A stretch of 64,000 bases of DNA from JASHPR01 sp963808705 (GCA_963808705.1 CAWEHB010000005.1:372001-436000), one strand, 5' to 3'; shown: positions 7,980 through 17,157, counted from the first letter of the stretch. Numbers and translations: made by a program. Notes: generated by a model from the sequence alone, not told the origin.

Positions 7980-9030
7980 CCGTTACCGTCTCGACGAACC
8001 AGGCCGCCTGGGCCACCGCGCTGTCGGCGGCGGCGAGGAGACCGGGCTGCAGCGCGAAGTCGTGCCACATGCCCGGCCACCTGGTGTAGGTGACGTCCAC
8101 CCCGGCGGCCGAGGCGCTGGCGGCCAGGCGCTCGGCGTCGGGGGCGAGCATCTCGTCGGATCCGGCCTGGATCAGCAGCGGCGGCAGCCCGCCGTGCCCG
8201 GCGAGCAGCGGCGAGACCGCGGGGTCCGCCCGGTCCGGCCGGGGGGCGTACGCGGCGGCGCAAGCCTCGAGCCAGCCCGGGCTGAGCAGCACGTCGCGCC
8301 GCGTCAGTTCCGGGTGTTCCCGCAGGTCCCGGCTGAGGTCGAGCCACGGCGACACGAGGATGCACCCGGCGGGAAGCTTTTCGGAGCCATTACGCAACGC
8401 CAGCACGGCGGACAGGGCCAGGCCCCCGCCGGCCGAGTCGCCCGACACCACAACCGATGCGGGAGCGACGTCACCGAGCAGCGAGTTCATCACGTCCCGG
8501 GCGTCCTCCAGGGCGGCCGGATGGGGGTGCGCGGGGGCCAGCCGGTACTCGGGCAGCACGACCCGGCTCCCCGCCCGGGCGCTCAGGTGCGCCGCCCAGG
8601 CCCGGGCCGTGCGCGCCGAGCCGACGCAGTAGCCGCCGCCGTGGAAGTGGACGACGGTGCGCTCGGGGCGCGCCCGGCCGACCGTCACCACCTCGGTGCG
8701 TACCCCGTTCATCACGCGCTCGACGACGGTCGTGCCCCGCGGCATCGGCGCGCCCCGGGTGAGCTGGTCGAGGCGCCGGCGCTGCACCTCCCAGGGCAGG
8801 CCGGGGTCGAGGACCCGGCGGCCGAGTTGCCGCGCCCCGAGGCGCATCAGCCTCGGCGGGATGCGGATTTTTTCTGCTCGCCTCCGGGCCCCCGCCCCCC
8901 GCCCACCTCCCCGTCCCTCTCCACTTCCCCCTTCACTGCCCCGTCTTCCCTCGTCGCTCGGTCGCAGGCTCCCTCGCTCCTCGGTCCAGACGGGGCCGCG
9001 GCCCTTTGGCTCGACCATGTGCTCGCTCAT
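7966..9030 (-). CDS. HSL-family alpha/beta-hydrolase (esterase)
   Basis: 354 residues from ATG 9030. Hormone-sensitive-lipase motifs are complete: oxyanion loop HFHGGGYCVGS, nucleophile GDSAGGG, the acid in QAGSDEMLAPDA and the histidine in WPGMWHDFAL. A charged, Gly/Arg-rich stretch precedes the domain. The start overlaps the stop of the upstream monooxygenase gene by ATGA, so the two are coupled. In that setting it probably hydrolyses the ester or lactone made by the monooxygenase. It ends convergently with the 7527-7979 gene, overlapping by 14 bases. Confidence 0.88.
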   Translation of the reverse strand: MSEHMVEPKGRGPVWTEERGSLRPSDEGRRGSEGGSGEGRGGGRGAGARRRAEKIRIPPRLMRLGARQLGRRVLDPGLPWEVQRRRLDQLTRGAPMPRGTTVVERVMNGVRTEVVTVGRARPERTVVHFHGGGYCVGSARTARAWAAHLSARAGSRVVLPEYRLAPAHPHPAALEDARDVMNSLLGDVAPASVVVSGDSAGGGLALSAVLALRNGSEKLPAGCILVSPWLDLSRDLREHPELTRRDVLLSPGWLEACAAAYAPRPDRADPAVSPLLAGHGGLPPLLIQAGSDEMLAPDAERLAASASAAGVDVTYTRWPGMWHDFALQPGLLAAADSAVAQAAWFVETVTVSGS

Positions 9031-10526
9031 GACGTGCCCGCTCCGACGGGGACGGAGGCCGGGCGTTTGGGCATGACGCGGTAGTTGGCGAGGTCGAAGC
9101 GGCGGACCCGGTACCGGTAGAGGAAGGTCTGGGCGGGCCAGTTGTTGGTGTTGCGGCCCGAGGCCGTGGTGTACCAGCTGTGGCACCCGCTCTCCCACAC
9201 CGAGGTGCGGCTGGCCGCATTCACCCAGGCGTTGAACGCGCTTTGCACCTCGGGACGCACGTCGAGCCAGTCCAGGCCCTCCTCGTCGAGGGCCCGCAAG
9301 GCGCCGGTCACGTAGGCGATCTGGCCTTCGAGCATGTAGATGATCGAATTGCCGCCGAGGTTGGTGTTGGGCCCGTAGAGCATGAAGAAGTTCGGGAACC
9401 CGGCGACGGTGATCCCGAGGTACGCCTCGGCCCCGTCGTGCCAGGCCTCGCGCAGCCGCCGCCCGCCGAGCCCGGTCACCGACATGGGGGCCAGGAAGTC
9501 GAGCGTCTGGAACCCGGTGCCGTAGATGATCACGTCCGCCGGGCGGACGGTACCGTCGGCCGTGACCACGCCGTCACTTGCGATGCGCTCCACCGGGTCG
9601 GTGATGAGGCCGACGTTCGGGCGGGCCAGGGTCGGGTACCAGTCATCGGAGAACAGCACCCGCTTGCAGCCCATCACGTAGTCGGGCACGCACTTCTCGC
9701 GCAGCTGCGGGTCGGTGATCTGCGCCTGGAGCTGGCGGCGCCAGAGCTGCATCGGCCCGGCCAGGAGCTTCGGCGACACGACGAAGCCGCTCGTGAGCAG
9801 CTCGCCGTAGAGGAAGGTGCGCAGCCGGTCGGCCTTGCGCACCGCGGGGAGCCGCTCGCGCAGGACCTGCTCGGCCTCGCGGTAGGCCCGGTCGGACTTG
9901 GGCAGTATGTAGGGGGCGCTGCGCTGGTAGACGTCGACGTGGGCGGCGTCCTTGGCGATCTCGGGCACGAACTGGATGGCGCTCGCCCCGGTGCCCACGA
10001 CGGCTACCCGTCGGCCGGCGAGGTCGACGCCGTGGTCCCAGCGGGCGGAATGCCACGACGGGCCGGCGAAATCGTCCCGGCCCGGGATGTCGGGGAGGGC
10101 GGGCCGGCTGAGCTGCCCGACGGCGGAGACGACCGCGGTGGCCTGCAGCGTGTCGCCGCCGGTGAGGGTGAGGTTCCACACGGCGCGGCGCTCGTCGAAC
10201 TCGGCGGCGGCCACCCCCGAGCCGAAGCGCAGGTGCGGGCCGAGCCCCCGCTCCTGCGACAGCGCGCGCAGGTAGTCCAGGATCTCCTGCCGCGGCGGGA
10301 ACCGGCGGCTCCAGCGCCACGGCCAGAACGAGAACGAGTACAGGGCCGACGGCACGTCACAGCAGAGGCCGGGGTAGGTGTTGTCCCGCCAGATCCCCCC
10401 GAGGTCGTCGCCCCGGTCGAGGACGAGGAAGTCGTCGATGCCCGCCTGCTTGAGCGCCGCGGCCATGCCGATCCCCCCGAACCCGGCGCCGACCACCACC
10501 ACCCGGTGCGACGAATGCTCCGGCAT
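9027..10526 (-). CDS. Baeyer-Villiger-type flavin monooxygenase
   Basis: About 499 residues from ATG 10526 (GGGAGGGG upstream). The FAD-binding Rossmann motif VVVVGAGFGGIGMA is at 9-22, the type I Baeyer-Villiger fingerprint FAGPSWHSARWD (FxGxxxHxxxW) follows, and the NADPH-binding motif VVGTGASAIQ comes next; YGPNTNLGG is near the C-terminus. The enzyme uses NADPH and O2 to turn a ketone into an ester or lactone. Flanked by an SDR (ketone supply) and an esterase (ester hydrolysis) on the same strand, suggesting a short degradation pathway. The substrate cannot be read from sequence. Confidence 0.88.
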   Translation of the reverse strand: MPEHSSHRVVVVGAGFGGIGMAAALKQAGIDDFLVLDRGDDLGGIWRDNTYPGLCCDVPSALYSFSFWPWRWSRRFPPRQEILDYLRALSQERGLGPHLRFGSGVAAAEFDERRAVWNLTLTGGDTLQATAVVSAVGQLSRPALPDIPGRDDFAGPSWHSARWDHGVDLAGRRVAVVGTGASAIQFVPEIAKDAAHVDVYQRSAPYILPKSDRAYREAEQVLRERLPAVRKADRLRTFLYGELLTSGFVVSPKLLAGPMQLWRRQLQAQITDPQLREKCVPDYVMGCKRVLFSDDWYPTLARPNVGLITDPVERIASDGVVTADGTVRPADVIIYGTGFQTLDFLAPMSVTGLGGRRLREAWHDGAEAYLGITVAGFPNFFMLYGPNTNLGGNSIIYMLEGQIAYVTGALRALDEEGLDWLDVRPEVQSAFNAWVNAASRTSVWESGCHSWYTTASGRNTNNWPAQTFLYRYRVRRFDLANYRVMPKRPASVPVGAGTS

Positions 10527-10607
10527 GGGCCCCTCCCTCGGGCTCTGCGCGGCCGCCGGGCCGTCACGAACCTGCACGGGCAGGATAGCGGAACCGCCCC
10601 GGGCCGC

Positions 10608-11324
10608 TCAGTGACCGGCGATCTGGCCGCCGTCGATGTGCAGGATCTCGCCGGTGATGTAGGGCGATGCCTCCAGGAACAAGATGCCGTTCACGATGTC
10701 GCTGACCTGGCCGACGCGCCCGAGCGGGGGGAGCTGGTCGCCGAGCCCTTCGTAGCTTTCCGGCGGGTGCACCGGGGTCTGGATGGTGCCCGGTGAGACG
10801 GCGTTGACCCGGATGCCTCGAGAGGCGTACTCGACGGCCAGTGACCTGGTCGCCGCGGCCAGCCCGCCCTTGGTGAGGGCGGCCAGGGCCGATGGCGCCT
10901 TGGAGTTCGCGTAGTCGGCGAGGGTGGCGCTGATGTTGACCACGTGGCCGCGGCCCTGCTTGAGCATCTCGGCGATGACGCGCCGGGTCATCCAGAAGAA
11001 TCCGGTGAGGTTGACGCCGACCATGGTGGCGTAGTCGTCGGCGGTGTAGTCGGTGAACGGCTTGCCGACGAACACGCCGGCGTTGTTGACCAGGGTGTCG
11101 ATGCGCCCGAAACGCCCGAGCGCCTCGTCGGCGATCCGGTCCGCGGTGGCGGGCTGGGAGATGTCTCCCTCGACGGCGAGCACGTCCGGGTCCTCGGCGG
11201 GCTTGATCGTGCGGGCGCTGGCCACCACCGCCCAGCCCTGCTGGCGGTACCCGGCGATTATGCCGGCGCCGATGCCCTGAGAGCCGCCGGTGACGATCGC
11301 GACCCGCTGCTCGTTGTCGCTCAC
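10608..11324 (-). CDS. SDR-family oxidoreductase lacking the canonical YxxxK tyrosine
   Basis: 238 residues from GTG 11324, with GAGGGG just upstream. Cofactor motif VTGGSQGIGAG and the NNAG motif are present. At the usual active site the sequence is SALAALTKGGLAAATRSLAVEYA: the lysine is there, but the tyrosine four residues before is alanine. A YANSK stretch lies about 13 residues earlier. I recall a branch of SDRs with this SALAxLTKGG pattern, so it need not be dead, but its chemistry may differ. First gene of the SDR-monooxygenase-esterase run. Confidence 0.82.
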   Translation of the reverse strand: MSDNEQRVAIVTGGSQGIGAGIIAGYRQQGWAVVASARTIKPAEDPDVLAVEGDISQPATADRIADEALGRFGRIDTLVNNAGVFVGKPFTDYTADDYATMVGVNLTGFFWMTRRVIAEMLKQGRGHVVNISATLADYANSKAPSALAALTKGGLAAATRSLAVEYASRGIRVNAVSPGTIQTPVHPPESYEGLGDQLPPLGRVGQVSDIVNGILFLEASPYITGEILHIDGGQIAGH

Positions 11325-11447
11325 TGTCTGCCCCTCATTTACGCTAACCGCCGCTTCGGAGGGTGGCAACGGCGAAAGGGGCACGAATCAGGATCTGGCC
11401 CGGGCCGCGCTCCCTGCGGCAACGCGCCTGTTCCGGCCGGCCGTCGG

Positions 11448-11650
11448 TTACGGGCAGCCTGCGTGGTGAACCTGGCCCAAGTCAGGGAAGCTGGGCAGGG
11501 GCATGGCCGTCGGCCGACCGCTCTGGTCGTAGTCGAGAGTGAACTGGACGGGCAGCGGTCCCGGGCACCTGACGAGCACCTGGAAGGTGACCGTGAACCA
11601 GGCGCTGCCCCCCGGCCCGAGAGTAGGGGGGAGAGCATTGCCCGGCGCTT
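11448..11650 (-). pseudogene. Remnant of an exported protein (C-terminal domain only)
   Basis: On the minus strand a well-coded segment reads SAWFTVTFQVLVRCPGPLP, VQFTLDYDQSGRPTAMPLPS and FPDLGQVHHAGCP to a TAA at 11450-11448. It looks like the folded C-terminal end of a secreted or membrane-anchored protein, but the frame has no usable start codon upstream and low-complexity sequence before it. It fills part of the 520-base gap between the SDR gene and the ileS leader. No function is recognised. Confidence 0.45.
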
Positions 11651-11847
11651 CGCCCGCGGCCGGCAGTTCACCGCAGGGCCGGCCGCGGGCCCGCCACCGC
11701 CCAGCCGGGAGTCTGGCCGCAGCCGCTCGCCGTCATCTCGGCCGCTCATCTTGCCAAGATAGACCGGGGCCGGGGCAGGCCCCGGGCTGGCGGGCGGGCT
11801 GATCGACGAGCGCCCCGGCCGGCGCTGGTAAGTTAAGGAGTAACACG

Positions 11848-12080
11848 GCGCTGATCCGGCTATCTCCGGGGAGCCTCCGGAAGAACGAGTGCCAGGGCAC
11901 TTCAGTAGAACCGGGCGGGTGGGCCCGTCACAGCCTGCCAATGAGTGATTCCGGCTCATCCGCTGCACGCGGGAATGCGCCGGGATAAACGAGGTGGTAC
12001 CGCGGTGCTGCCCGGGGCCGAACCAGCGGCCCGGGTGTTGTCGTCCTCGTGTGGCAGGGACCAACCGTGGAGGACCACCG
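11848..12080 (+). promoter_or_regulatory. T-box riboswitch (translational type) in the ileS leader
   Basis: A very short Stem I begins near 11850; GGCTATCTCCGGGGAGCC holds a likely AUC isoleucine specifier at 11862-11864. The T-box sequence AACGAGGTGGTACCGCGG is at 11988-12005, with the UGGU bulge at 11995-11998 to pair with the tRNA ACCA end. CCTCGT (12045-12050) can pair either with ACGAGG (11989-11994) or, as GTCCTC (12043-12048), with GAGGAC (12070-12075) that contains the ileS ribosome site. This gives exclusive antisequestrator and sequestrator helices: uncharged tRNA-Ile should free the ribosome site. No U-run terminator is seen, which supports translational control. Confidence 0.92.
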
Positions 12081-15000
12081 ATGAGCTATCCCAAGGCCTC
12101 GACCGACGAGGGACCCTCGACCGAGGGTGCCAGCGCCGCCCCCGCCGTGCCCGCCAGCCCGCGCTTTCCCGAGATCGAGGAGCGGGTGCTCAGGTACTGG
12201 GCGGCCGACGACACCTTCCGCGCGTCGGTGGAGAACCGCCCCGCGGGCCAGGACGGCGCGAACGAGTTCGTGTTCTACGACGGCCCGCCGTTCGCGAACG
12301 GCCTGCCGCACTACGGGCACCTGCTGACCGGCTACGTGAAGGACCTGATCCCGCGCTACCAGACCATGCGCGGCCGGCGCGTGGAGCGGCGCTTCGGCTG
12401 GGACACCCATGGCCTGCCCGCCGAACTCGAGGCGATGAGCCAGCTCGGCATCAAGACCAAGGAAGAGATCGACGAGCTCGGCATCGCCAAGTTCAACCAG
12501 GCGTGCCGCGAGTCTGTGCTGCGCTATACCCAGGACTGGCGCGACTACGTCACCCGCCAGGCCCGGTGGGTCGACTTCGACCACGACTACAAGACGCTGG
12601 ACCTGAGCTACATGGAAAGCGTCATGTGGGCGTTCAAGGAGCTCTACGACAGCGGCCTGGCCTACGAGGGCTTCCGCTGCCTGCCCTACTGCTGGAACGA
12701 CGAGACCCCCCTGTCCGCGCACGAGCTCCGGATGGACGACGACGTCTACCAGATGCGCCAGGACCCGGCGGTCACGGTCGGCTACCGGCTGGAGACCGGC
12801 GAGCTCGCGCTGATCTGGACGACCACGCCATGGACCCTGCCGTCCAACCTGGCCATGGCGGTACACAACGACGTCGACTACGTCGTGGTCGAGTCATCGG
12901 CCACCGGGCGCAGCGAACGCTACCTGCTGGCCGAGGCCCGGCTTCCGGCTTACGCCCGCGAGCTGGGCGAGGATGCCCAGGCCCGGATCGTCCGCCGGTG
13001 CAGGGGCTCAGAGCTGGTCGGGCTGCGGTACACCCCGCCGTTCAGCTACTTCCTCGGGCACCCGAACTCGCACGTCGTGCTGCACGCCGACTACGTCACC
13101 ACCGCCGACGGCACCGGCGTGGTGCACCTCGCGCCGGCCTTCGGCGAAGAGGACAAGCTGCTCACCGATCGCTGCGACATCGTGCCGGTGGTCCCGGTCG
13201 GCCCGGACGGCAGGTTCATCTACCCGGTCAGCGACTACGCCGGGATGCACGTCTTCGACGCCAACTACGCGATCATCGACCATCTGAAGGCCCGGACCCG
13301 GCTCGACGCGGGCGGCCCGGACCAGGCTGCCGATTCCACCACGGCCGGGTCCGCCACGGGCGGCACCGTCCTGCTGCGGCACGAGACCTATGACCACTCC
13401 TACCCGCACTGCTGGCGGTGCCGCAAGCCGCTGATCTACATGGCGGTCTCGTCGTGGTTCGTGTCCACCACGGCCATCAGGGACCGGATGCTCAAGCTGA
13501 ACGAGCAGATCACCTGGGTGCCCGAGCACGTCAAGCACGGCCAGTTCGGCAAGTGGCTGGAGAACACCCGAGACTGGTCCATCAGCCGCAACCGGTTCTG
13601 GGGCAGCCCGATCCCGGTGTGGAAGTCCGACAACCCGGAGTTCCCCCGGGTCGACGTGTACGGCTCGCTGGCCGAGCTGCAGGCGGACTTCGGCGCCGAG
13701 GTCACCGACCTGCACCGGCCGGCCATCGACACGCTCACCCGGCCTAACCCGGACGACCCGTCGGGCCGGTCGACCATGCGCCGGGTCACGGACGTGCTGG
13801 ACTGCTGGTTCGAGTCCGGCTCGATGTCGTTCGCGCAGGTCCACTATCCGTTCGAGAACGCCGACTGGTTCGAGCACCACTTCCCGGGCGACTTCATCGT
13901 CGAGTACATCGGGCAGACCCGCGGCTGGTTTTACACCATGCACGTGATGGCCGCGGCGCTGTTCGAACGGCCCGCGTTCAAGACCTGCGTCAGCCACGGC
14001 ATCGTGCTCGGCTCCGACGGCCAGAAGATGTCCAAGTCGCTGCGCAACTACCCGGACGTGCGGGAGGTGTTCGACCGCGACGGGGCCGACGCCATGCGGT
14101 GGTTCCTGATGTCCTCGCCGATCCTGCGCGGCGGCAACCTGGTCGTCACCGAGCAGGGCATCAGGGACGGGGTCCGGCAGGTGCTGATCCCGCTGTGGAA
14201 CAGCTGGTACTTCTTCCAGCTGTACGCCAACGCGGCAGGATACGAGGCGTCGCCCGGCGCGCACTCTGCCGACCTGCTCGACCAGTACCTGCTGGCCAAG
14301 CTGCGCCAGTTCGTCGAGACCACCACCTGGCAGCTGGATCACTACGAGGTCGCGAACGCCTGCGACTCGGCCCGCGCGTTCGCCGACGTGCTGACCAACT
14401 GGTACATCCGGCGCTCGCGGCAGCGGTTCTGGGACGCGGCCGGCGCCGACCCCTCGGTGGCGCGGCAGGCCTTTGACACGCTGTACACCGCGCTGGAGGT
14501 CACCTGCCGGGTGACGGCCCCGCTGCTGCCGCTGACGACCGAGGAGATCTGGCGCGGCCTGACCGGCGGCCGGTCGCTGCACCTGACCGACTGGCCGGAC
14601 ACCTCCGGGCTGCCGTCGGACCCGGGCCTGGTGAGCGCGATGGACCGGACCCGCGAGGTGTGCTCAGCCGCGGCGTCACTGCGCAAGGCGAGCGGGCTGC
14701 GGGTGCGGCTGCCGCTGCCGGAGCTGACCGTGGTGGCCGCCGACGCCGAGTCGCTGGCCGACTTCACCACCCTGATCGCCGACGAGGTGAACGTGCGCGA
14801 GGTGACGCTGGTCGACGTGGCGGACGCCGCGGCGCAGCAGGCCGGCATCTCGCAGCGGCTGACCATCAACGCCCGCGCGGCCGGGCCCCGGCTGGGCCGG
14901 GACGTGCAGGCGGTGATCAGGGCCAGCAAGTCGGGCGACTGGTCGGCGGACGCATCCGGCGTGGTGACCAGCGGCGGCTTCGAGCTCAAGCCGGGCGAGT

Positions 15001-15377
15001 TCACGCTCGAGACGGTGGTCGCCGACAGCGCGACGGCGACCGCGACCGGGATGCTGCCGGGCGGCGGCTTCATCCTGCTCGACACCGAGGTAACCCCGGA
15101 ACTGGCGGCCGAGGGGCTGGCCCGCGACGTGGTGCGCGCGGTGCAGCAGGCCCGGCGTGCCGTCGGCCTCGGCGTGTCCGACCGGATCAGCCTCACCATC
15201 GCCGGCACCCCGGCCGCGCAGCAGGCGATGCGGACGCACCAGCAGCTGATCGCCGGCGAGACGCTCGCGACGGACGTCGAGCTGGCCGGGCCGGACGCGC
15301 TCGACGCGGACCCGCTGGCCGGCCAGCCGACGCCGGTGGGGGACGGCGAGCTCGTCCGGATCCGCCTGACGCCCTGA
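12081..15377 (+). CDS. ileS: Isoleucine--tRNA ligase
   Basis: 1098 residues, a normal length. Charges tRNA-Ile in the cytoplasm. The class I signature HYGH (HIGH) is at residues 77-80 and KMSKS lies near 650 in SDGQKMSKSLRN; DYKTLDLSYMESVMWAFKEL and the long C-terminal domain resemble the eukaryote-like IleRS type usual in actinobacteria, which is the class associated with low mupirocin sensitivity (family knowledge, not shown here). Start ATG 12081 follows GGAGG in the T-box sequestrator, so expression should respond to uncharged tRNA-Ile. Confidence 0.97.
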   Translation: MSYPKASTDEGPSTEGASAAPAVPASPRFPEIEERVLRYWAADDTFRASVENRPAGQDGANEFVFYDGPPFANGLPHYGHLLTGYVKDLIPRYQTMRGRRVERRFGWDTHGLPAELEAMSQLGIKTKEEIDELGIAKFNQACRESVLRYTQDWRDYVTRQARWVDFDHDYKTLDLSYMESVMWAFKELYDSGLAYEGFRCLPYCWNDETPLSAHELRMDDDVYQMRQDPAVTVGYRLETGELALIWTTTPWTLPSNLAMAVHNDVDYVVVESSATGRSERYLLAEARLPAYARELGEDAQARIVRRCRGSELVGLRYTPPFSYFLGHPNSHVVLHADYVTTADGTGVVHLAPAFGEEDKLLTDRCDIVPVVPVGPDGRFIYPVSDYAGMHVFDANYAIIDHLKARTRLDAGGPDQAADSTTAGSATGGTVLLRHETYDHSYPHCWRCRKPLIYMAVSSWFVSTTAIRDRMLKLNEQITWVPEHVKHGQFGKWLENTRDWSISRNRFWGSPIPVWKSDNPEFPRVDVYGSLAELQADFGAEVTDLHRPAIDTLTRPNPDDPSGRSTMRRVTDVLDCWFESGSMSFAQVHYPFENADWFEHHFPGDFIVEYIGQTRGWFYTMHVMAAALFERPAFKTCVSHGIVLGSDGQKMSKSLRNYPDVREVFDRDGADAMRWFLMSSPILRGGNLVVTEQGIRDGVRQVLIPLWNSWYFFQLYANAAGYEASPGAHSADLLDQYLLAKLRQFVETTTWQLDHYEVANACDSARAFADVLTNWYIRRSRQRFWDAAGADPSVARQAFDTLYTALEVTCRVTAPLLPLTTEEIWRGLTGGRSLHLTDWPDTSGLPSDPGLVSAMDRTREVCSAAASLRKASGLRVRLPLPELTVVAADAESLADFTTLIADEVNVREVTLVDVADAAAQQAGISQRLTINARAAGPRLGRDVQAVIRASKSGDWSADASGVVTSGGFELKPGEFTLETVVADSATATATGMLPGGGFILLDTEVTPELAAEGLARDVVRAVQQARRAVGLGVSDRISLTIAGTPAAQQAMRTHQQLIAGETLATDVELAGPDALDADPLAGQPTPVGDGELVRIRLTP

Positions 15378-15379
15378 AC

Positions 15380-15455
15380 CGGCCGGTCGGCGAGCTAGCG
15401 CGCGAACTGCCGGTGAGCCGTCCCGCTGTCTCGCAGCACCTCAAGGTCCGGCCGG
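15380..15455 (+). pseudogene. Fragment of an ArsR-type winged-helix regulator
   Basis: Immediately after the ileS stop the plus strand reads RPVGELARELPVSRPAVSQH followed by LKV, which is the helix-turn-helix of ArsR/SmtB-type repressors, and then breaks off into unrelated sequence. No start, sensor helices or stop belong to it. A short relic of a deleted gene. Confidence 0.6.
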
Positions 15456-15521
15456 CCGCCGCCGCGCTGGCTAACGAGCCCTGGCCACCAGGTGCGCCCG
15501 AGGCGGCACGCCCGCGGCAGC

Positions 15522-16436
15522 TTACGCGGTAACCTCGAAGGCGGCGGGCAGTACCGCCGTGCGGCCGTCCGGGGCCACGACCTGCACGTCCACGGTCCCC
15601 TGAGGCAGCCCTGGCGGCACGGTGACGCGCACGACCGCGTCCGTCCGGCTACCCGGGGCCAGGGGGACAAGGCGGCCGCCCAGCGTCACGTCGGGGCTGC
15701 CGCCGTCGCCGGCCGCGGCGCTGCCGAGGCCGAGGCCGGACCCGAAGATCTTGACCTCCGTCCCCGGTCCCCCCTTCTGCGGGCTCACCGCGGTGATCGT
15801 CACCGGCCTCGAGGTTGTCGCCTTCTTGGCCACGTACGCGGTGGCGGATGCCGAGGTCAGCCCCACCAGCGTGTCGGGCAGGACAGGCAGCGCCACGGGG
15901 GCGTGGAAGAAGGCGATAAAGAAGGCCGTCAGCGCCACGAGGTTGAAGATGAAGTACTGGGTGTCGCCCAGGTCAAGATCGCCCTGATCGTTCGAGACGA
16001 TCTCGCTGACCGCCGTGAGCAGGTTCTTTTTCTGGTATCCCGGAGGGTTCTTGGAAACGGTGCCGCTGGCCATCTGCCCGGTCGTGATGGCCTTGGCGCC
16101 GACGGCCGCGCCGGCCGGGAAACCGAGAAGCAGCAGATAACGCGGATCGAGATTCCCGGGCGGATAGACGGCTTCGTGGAAGGCGATCACTAGCAGCGCA
16201 TAAGCCAGCGCCAGCGTCCAGAGGGCAAGCTGCACTTTCGACGTTGACACGCGATCGTCGGCCCCGAGCACGATGTACCAGAACCGTCGCCGAGTTTGCT
16301 GCCCCCGGACGGCGCCATAACTTTTCGTGCCGCACACGAACCAGAGCAGCACCAGGAAGGCAATGAGGCAGCCGGCGGCCAGCCAGTACGATACCGCCAG
16401 GTTCAGGACCTGCGGGTCTGCAATTACGCCGGTCAC
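15522..16436 (-). CDS. Membrane protein with C-terminal IPT/TIG domain
   Basis: 304 residues. About four membrane helices: AVSYWLAAGCLIAFLVLLWFV near the N-terminus, VQLALWTLALAYALLVIAF, YLLLLGFPAGAAVGAKAITTG and YFIFNLVALTAFFIAFF. A C-terminal immunoglobulin-like TIG domain follows (ITAVSPQKGGPGTEVKIFGSG ... VRVTVPPGLPQGTVDVQVVAP). The TIG domain is presumably a protein-interaction or carbohydrate-contact module. Function unknown; the gene stands alone between two sets of gene remnants. Confidence 0.75.
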   Translation of the reverse strand: MTGVIADPQVLNLAVSYWLAAGCLIAFLVLLWFVCGTKSYGAVRGQQTRRRFWYIVLGADDRVSTSKVQLALWTLALAYALLVIAFHEAVYPPGNLDPRYLLLLGFPAGAAVGAKAITTGQMASGTVSKNPPGYQKKNLLTAVSEIVSNDQGDLDLGDTQYFIFNLVALTAFFIAFFHAPVALPVLPDTLVGLTSASATAYVAKKATTSRPVTITAVSPQKGGPGTEVKIFGSGLGLGSAAAGDGGSPDVTLGGRLVPLAPGSRTDAVVRVTVPPGLPQGTVDVQVVAPDGRTAVLPAAFEVTA

Positions 16437-16498
16437 AGGTCATCAGTGTGGGGCTGGCTCCCGGGCGTGTCCAGTTCGGCGCGGCTAACCTTGACGCC

Positions 16499-16616
16499 GT
16501 GTCGGTGACGGGGCCAGCCGAAGAGCCACCGTTCGACACCAGCGTGGCGCATCCCGCGAGAATCTACGATTACTGGCTGGGCGGCAAGGACAACTTCGCC
16601 GCTGACCGGGCGGCCG
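16499..16616 (+). pseudogene. 5' stub of a DUF574-type SAM methyltransferase
   Basis: From GTG 16499 the frame reads GPAEEPPFDTSVAHPARIYD then YWLGGKDNFAADRAAG, the conserved N-terminus of the large actinobacterial S-adenosyl methyltransferase (DUF574) family. It stops resembling the family at about 16615, where another gene's end begins in a different frame. Only about 38 of some 270 residues remain. Confidence 0.75.
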
Positions 16617-16760
16617 GCCGCGCTGTTCATCAGCGAGGCCACGGTCAAGACCCACCTGCTGCACATCTACGCCAAGCTCGGCGCCGGCGACCGCGCGGCC
16701 GCCGTGGCCGAGGCGTTCAACCGGGGATTGCTGACTCCCGAACCGCCCGGCGGGTCCTAG
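16617..16760 (+). pseudogene. 3' end of a LuxR/NarL-type response regulator
   Basis: In a different frame from the preceding stub the sequence reads AALFISEATVKTHLLHIYAK then LGAGDRAAAVAEAFNRGLL to a TAG at 16758-16760. This is the C-terminal helix-turn-helix of a NarL/LuxR regulator without its receiver domain or first HTH helices. It is joined directly to the methyltransferase stub, marking a deletion junction. Confidence 0.75.
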
Positions 16761-16806
16761 CGCCCGCCCCGGCCGCCGCTACCCTGGGATGGGCTGAACA
16801 GCCGAG

Positions 16807-17157
16807 ATGACGACGAGGCCGGGGCAGGGGATGGCAGCCGGGAGCTACGTCCACATGCGGGCGTCAACCGCAGACCGGGATCGCTCGATCGAGGTCCTCA
16901 AGTCATCCTTTATCCAGGGCAGGCTGACCAAGAACGAGCTGGACCTGCGGCTGGGGCAGGCCCTCGCCTCACGCTTCTTCGCGGAGCTGATGTCGATCAC
17001 CGCCGACCTGCCGGTCGGCCCGTTCGGCAGGCTGCCCGCGCACCCCGTCACCCCCCCGTTCCCCCGGACGCGCCGGCGGGTCGTCGCGGTGGCGGCGCTG
17101 GTGCTCGGCTGGCTCGCGGTGCTGATCGTCGCCGTCATGGCCATGCGCGCTGCCTAG
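16807..17157 (+). CDS. DUF1707 small membrane protein
   Basis: 116 residues. MRASTADRDRSIEVLKSSFI ... GRLTKNELDLRLGQALASR is the DUF1707 domain (SHOCT-like), followed by a proline-rich linker and one C-terminal helix (VVAVAALVLGWLAVLIVAVMAM). Typical actinobacterial small envelope-associated protein of unknown role. ATG 16831 is an alternative start. Confidence 0.8.
   Translation: MTTRPGQGMAAGSYVHMRASTADRDRSIEVLKSSFIQGRLTKNELDLRLGQALASRFFAELMSITADLPVGPFGRLPAHPVTPPFPRTRRRVVAVAALVLGWLAVLIVAVMAMRAA

Noticed and set aside
11339..12064. 241-codon minus-strand frame across the T-box leader
   Set aside because: It runs through the structured leader and is Arg/Pro/Ser-rich; only a different frame at 11448-11650 looks coding.
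13008..14582. 524-codon minus-strand frame inside ileS
   Set aside because: Fully covered by the catalytic part of ileS and low in sequence complexity.
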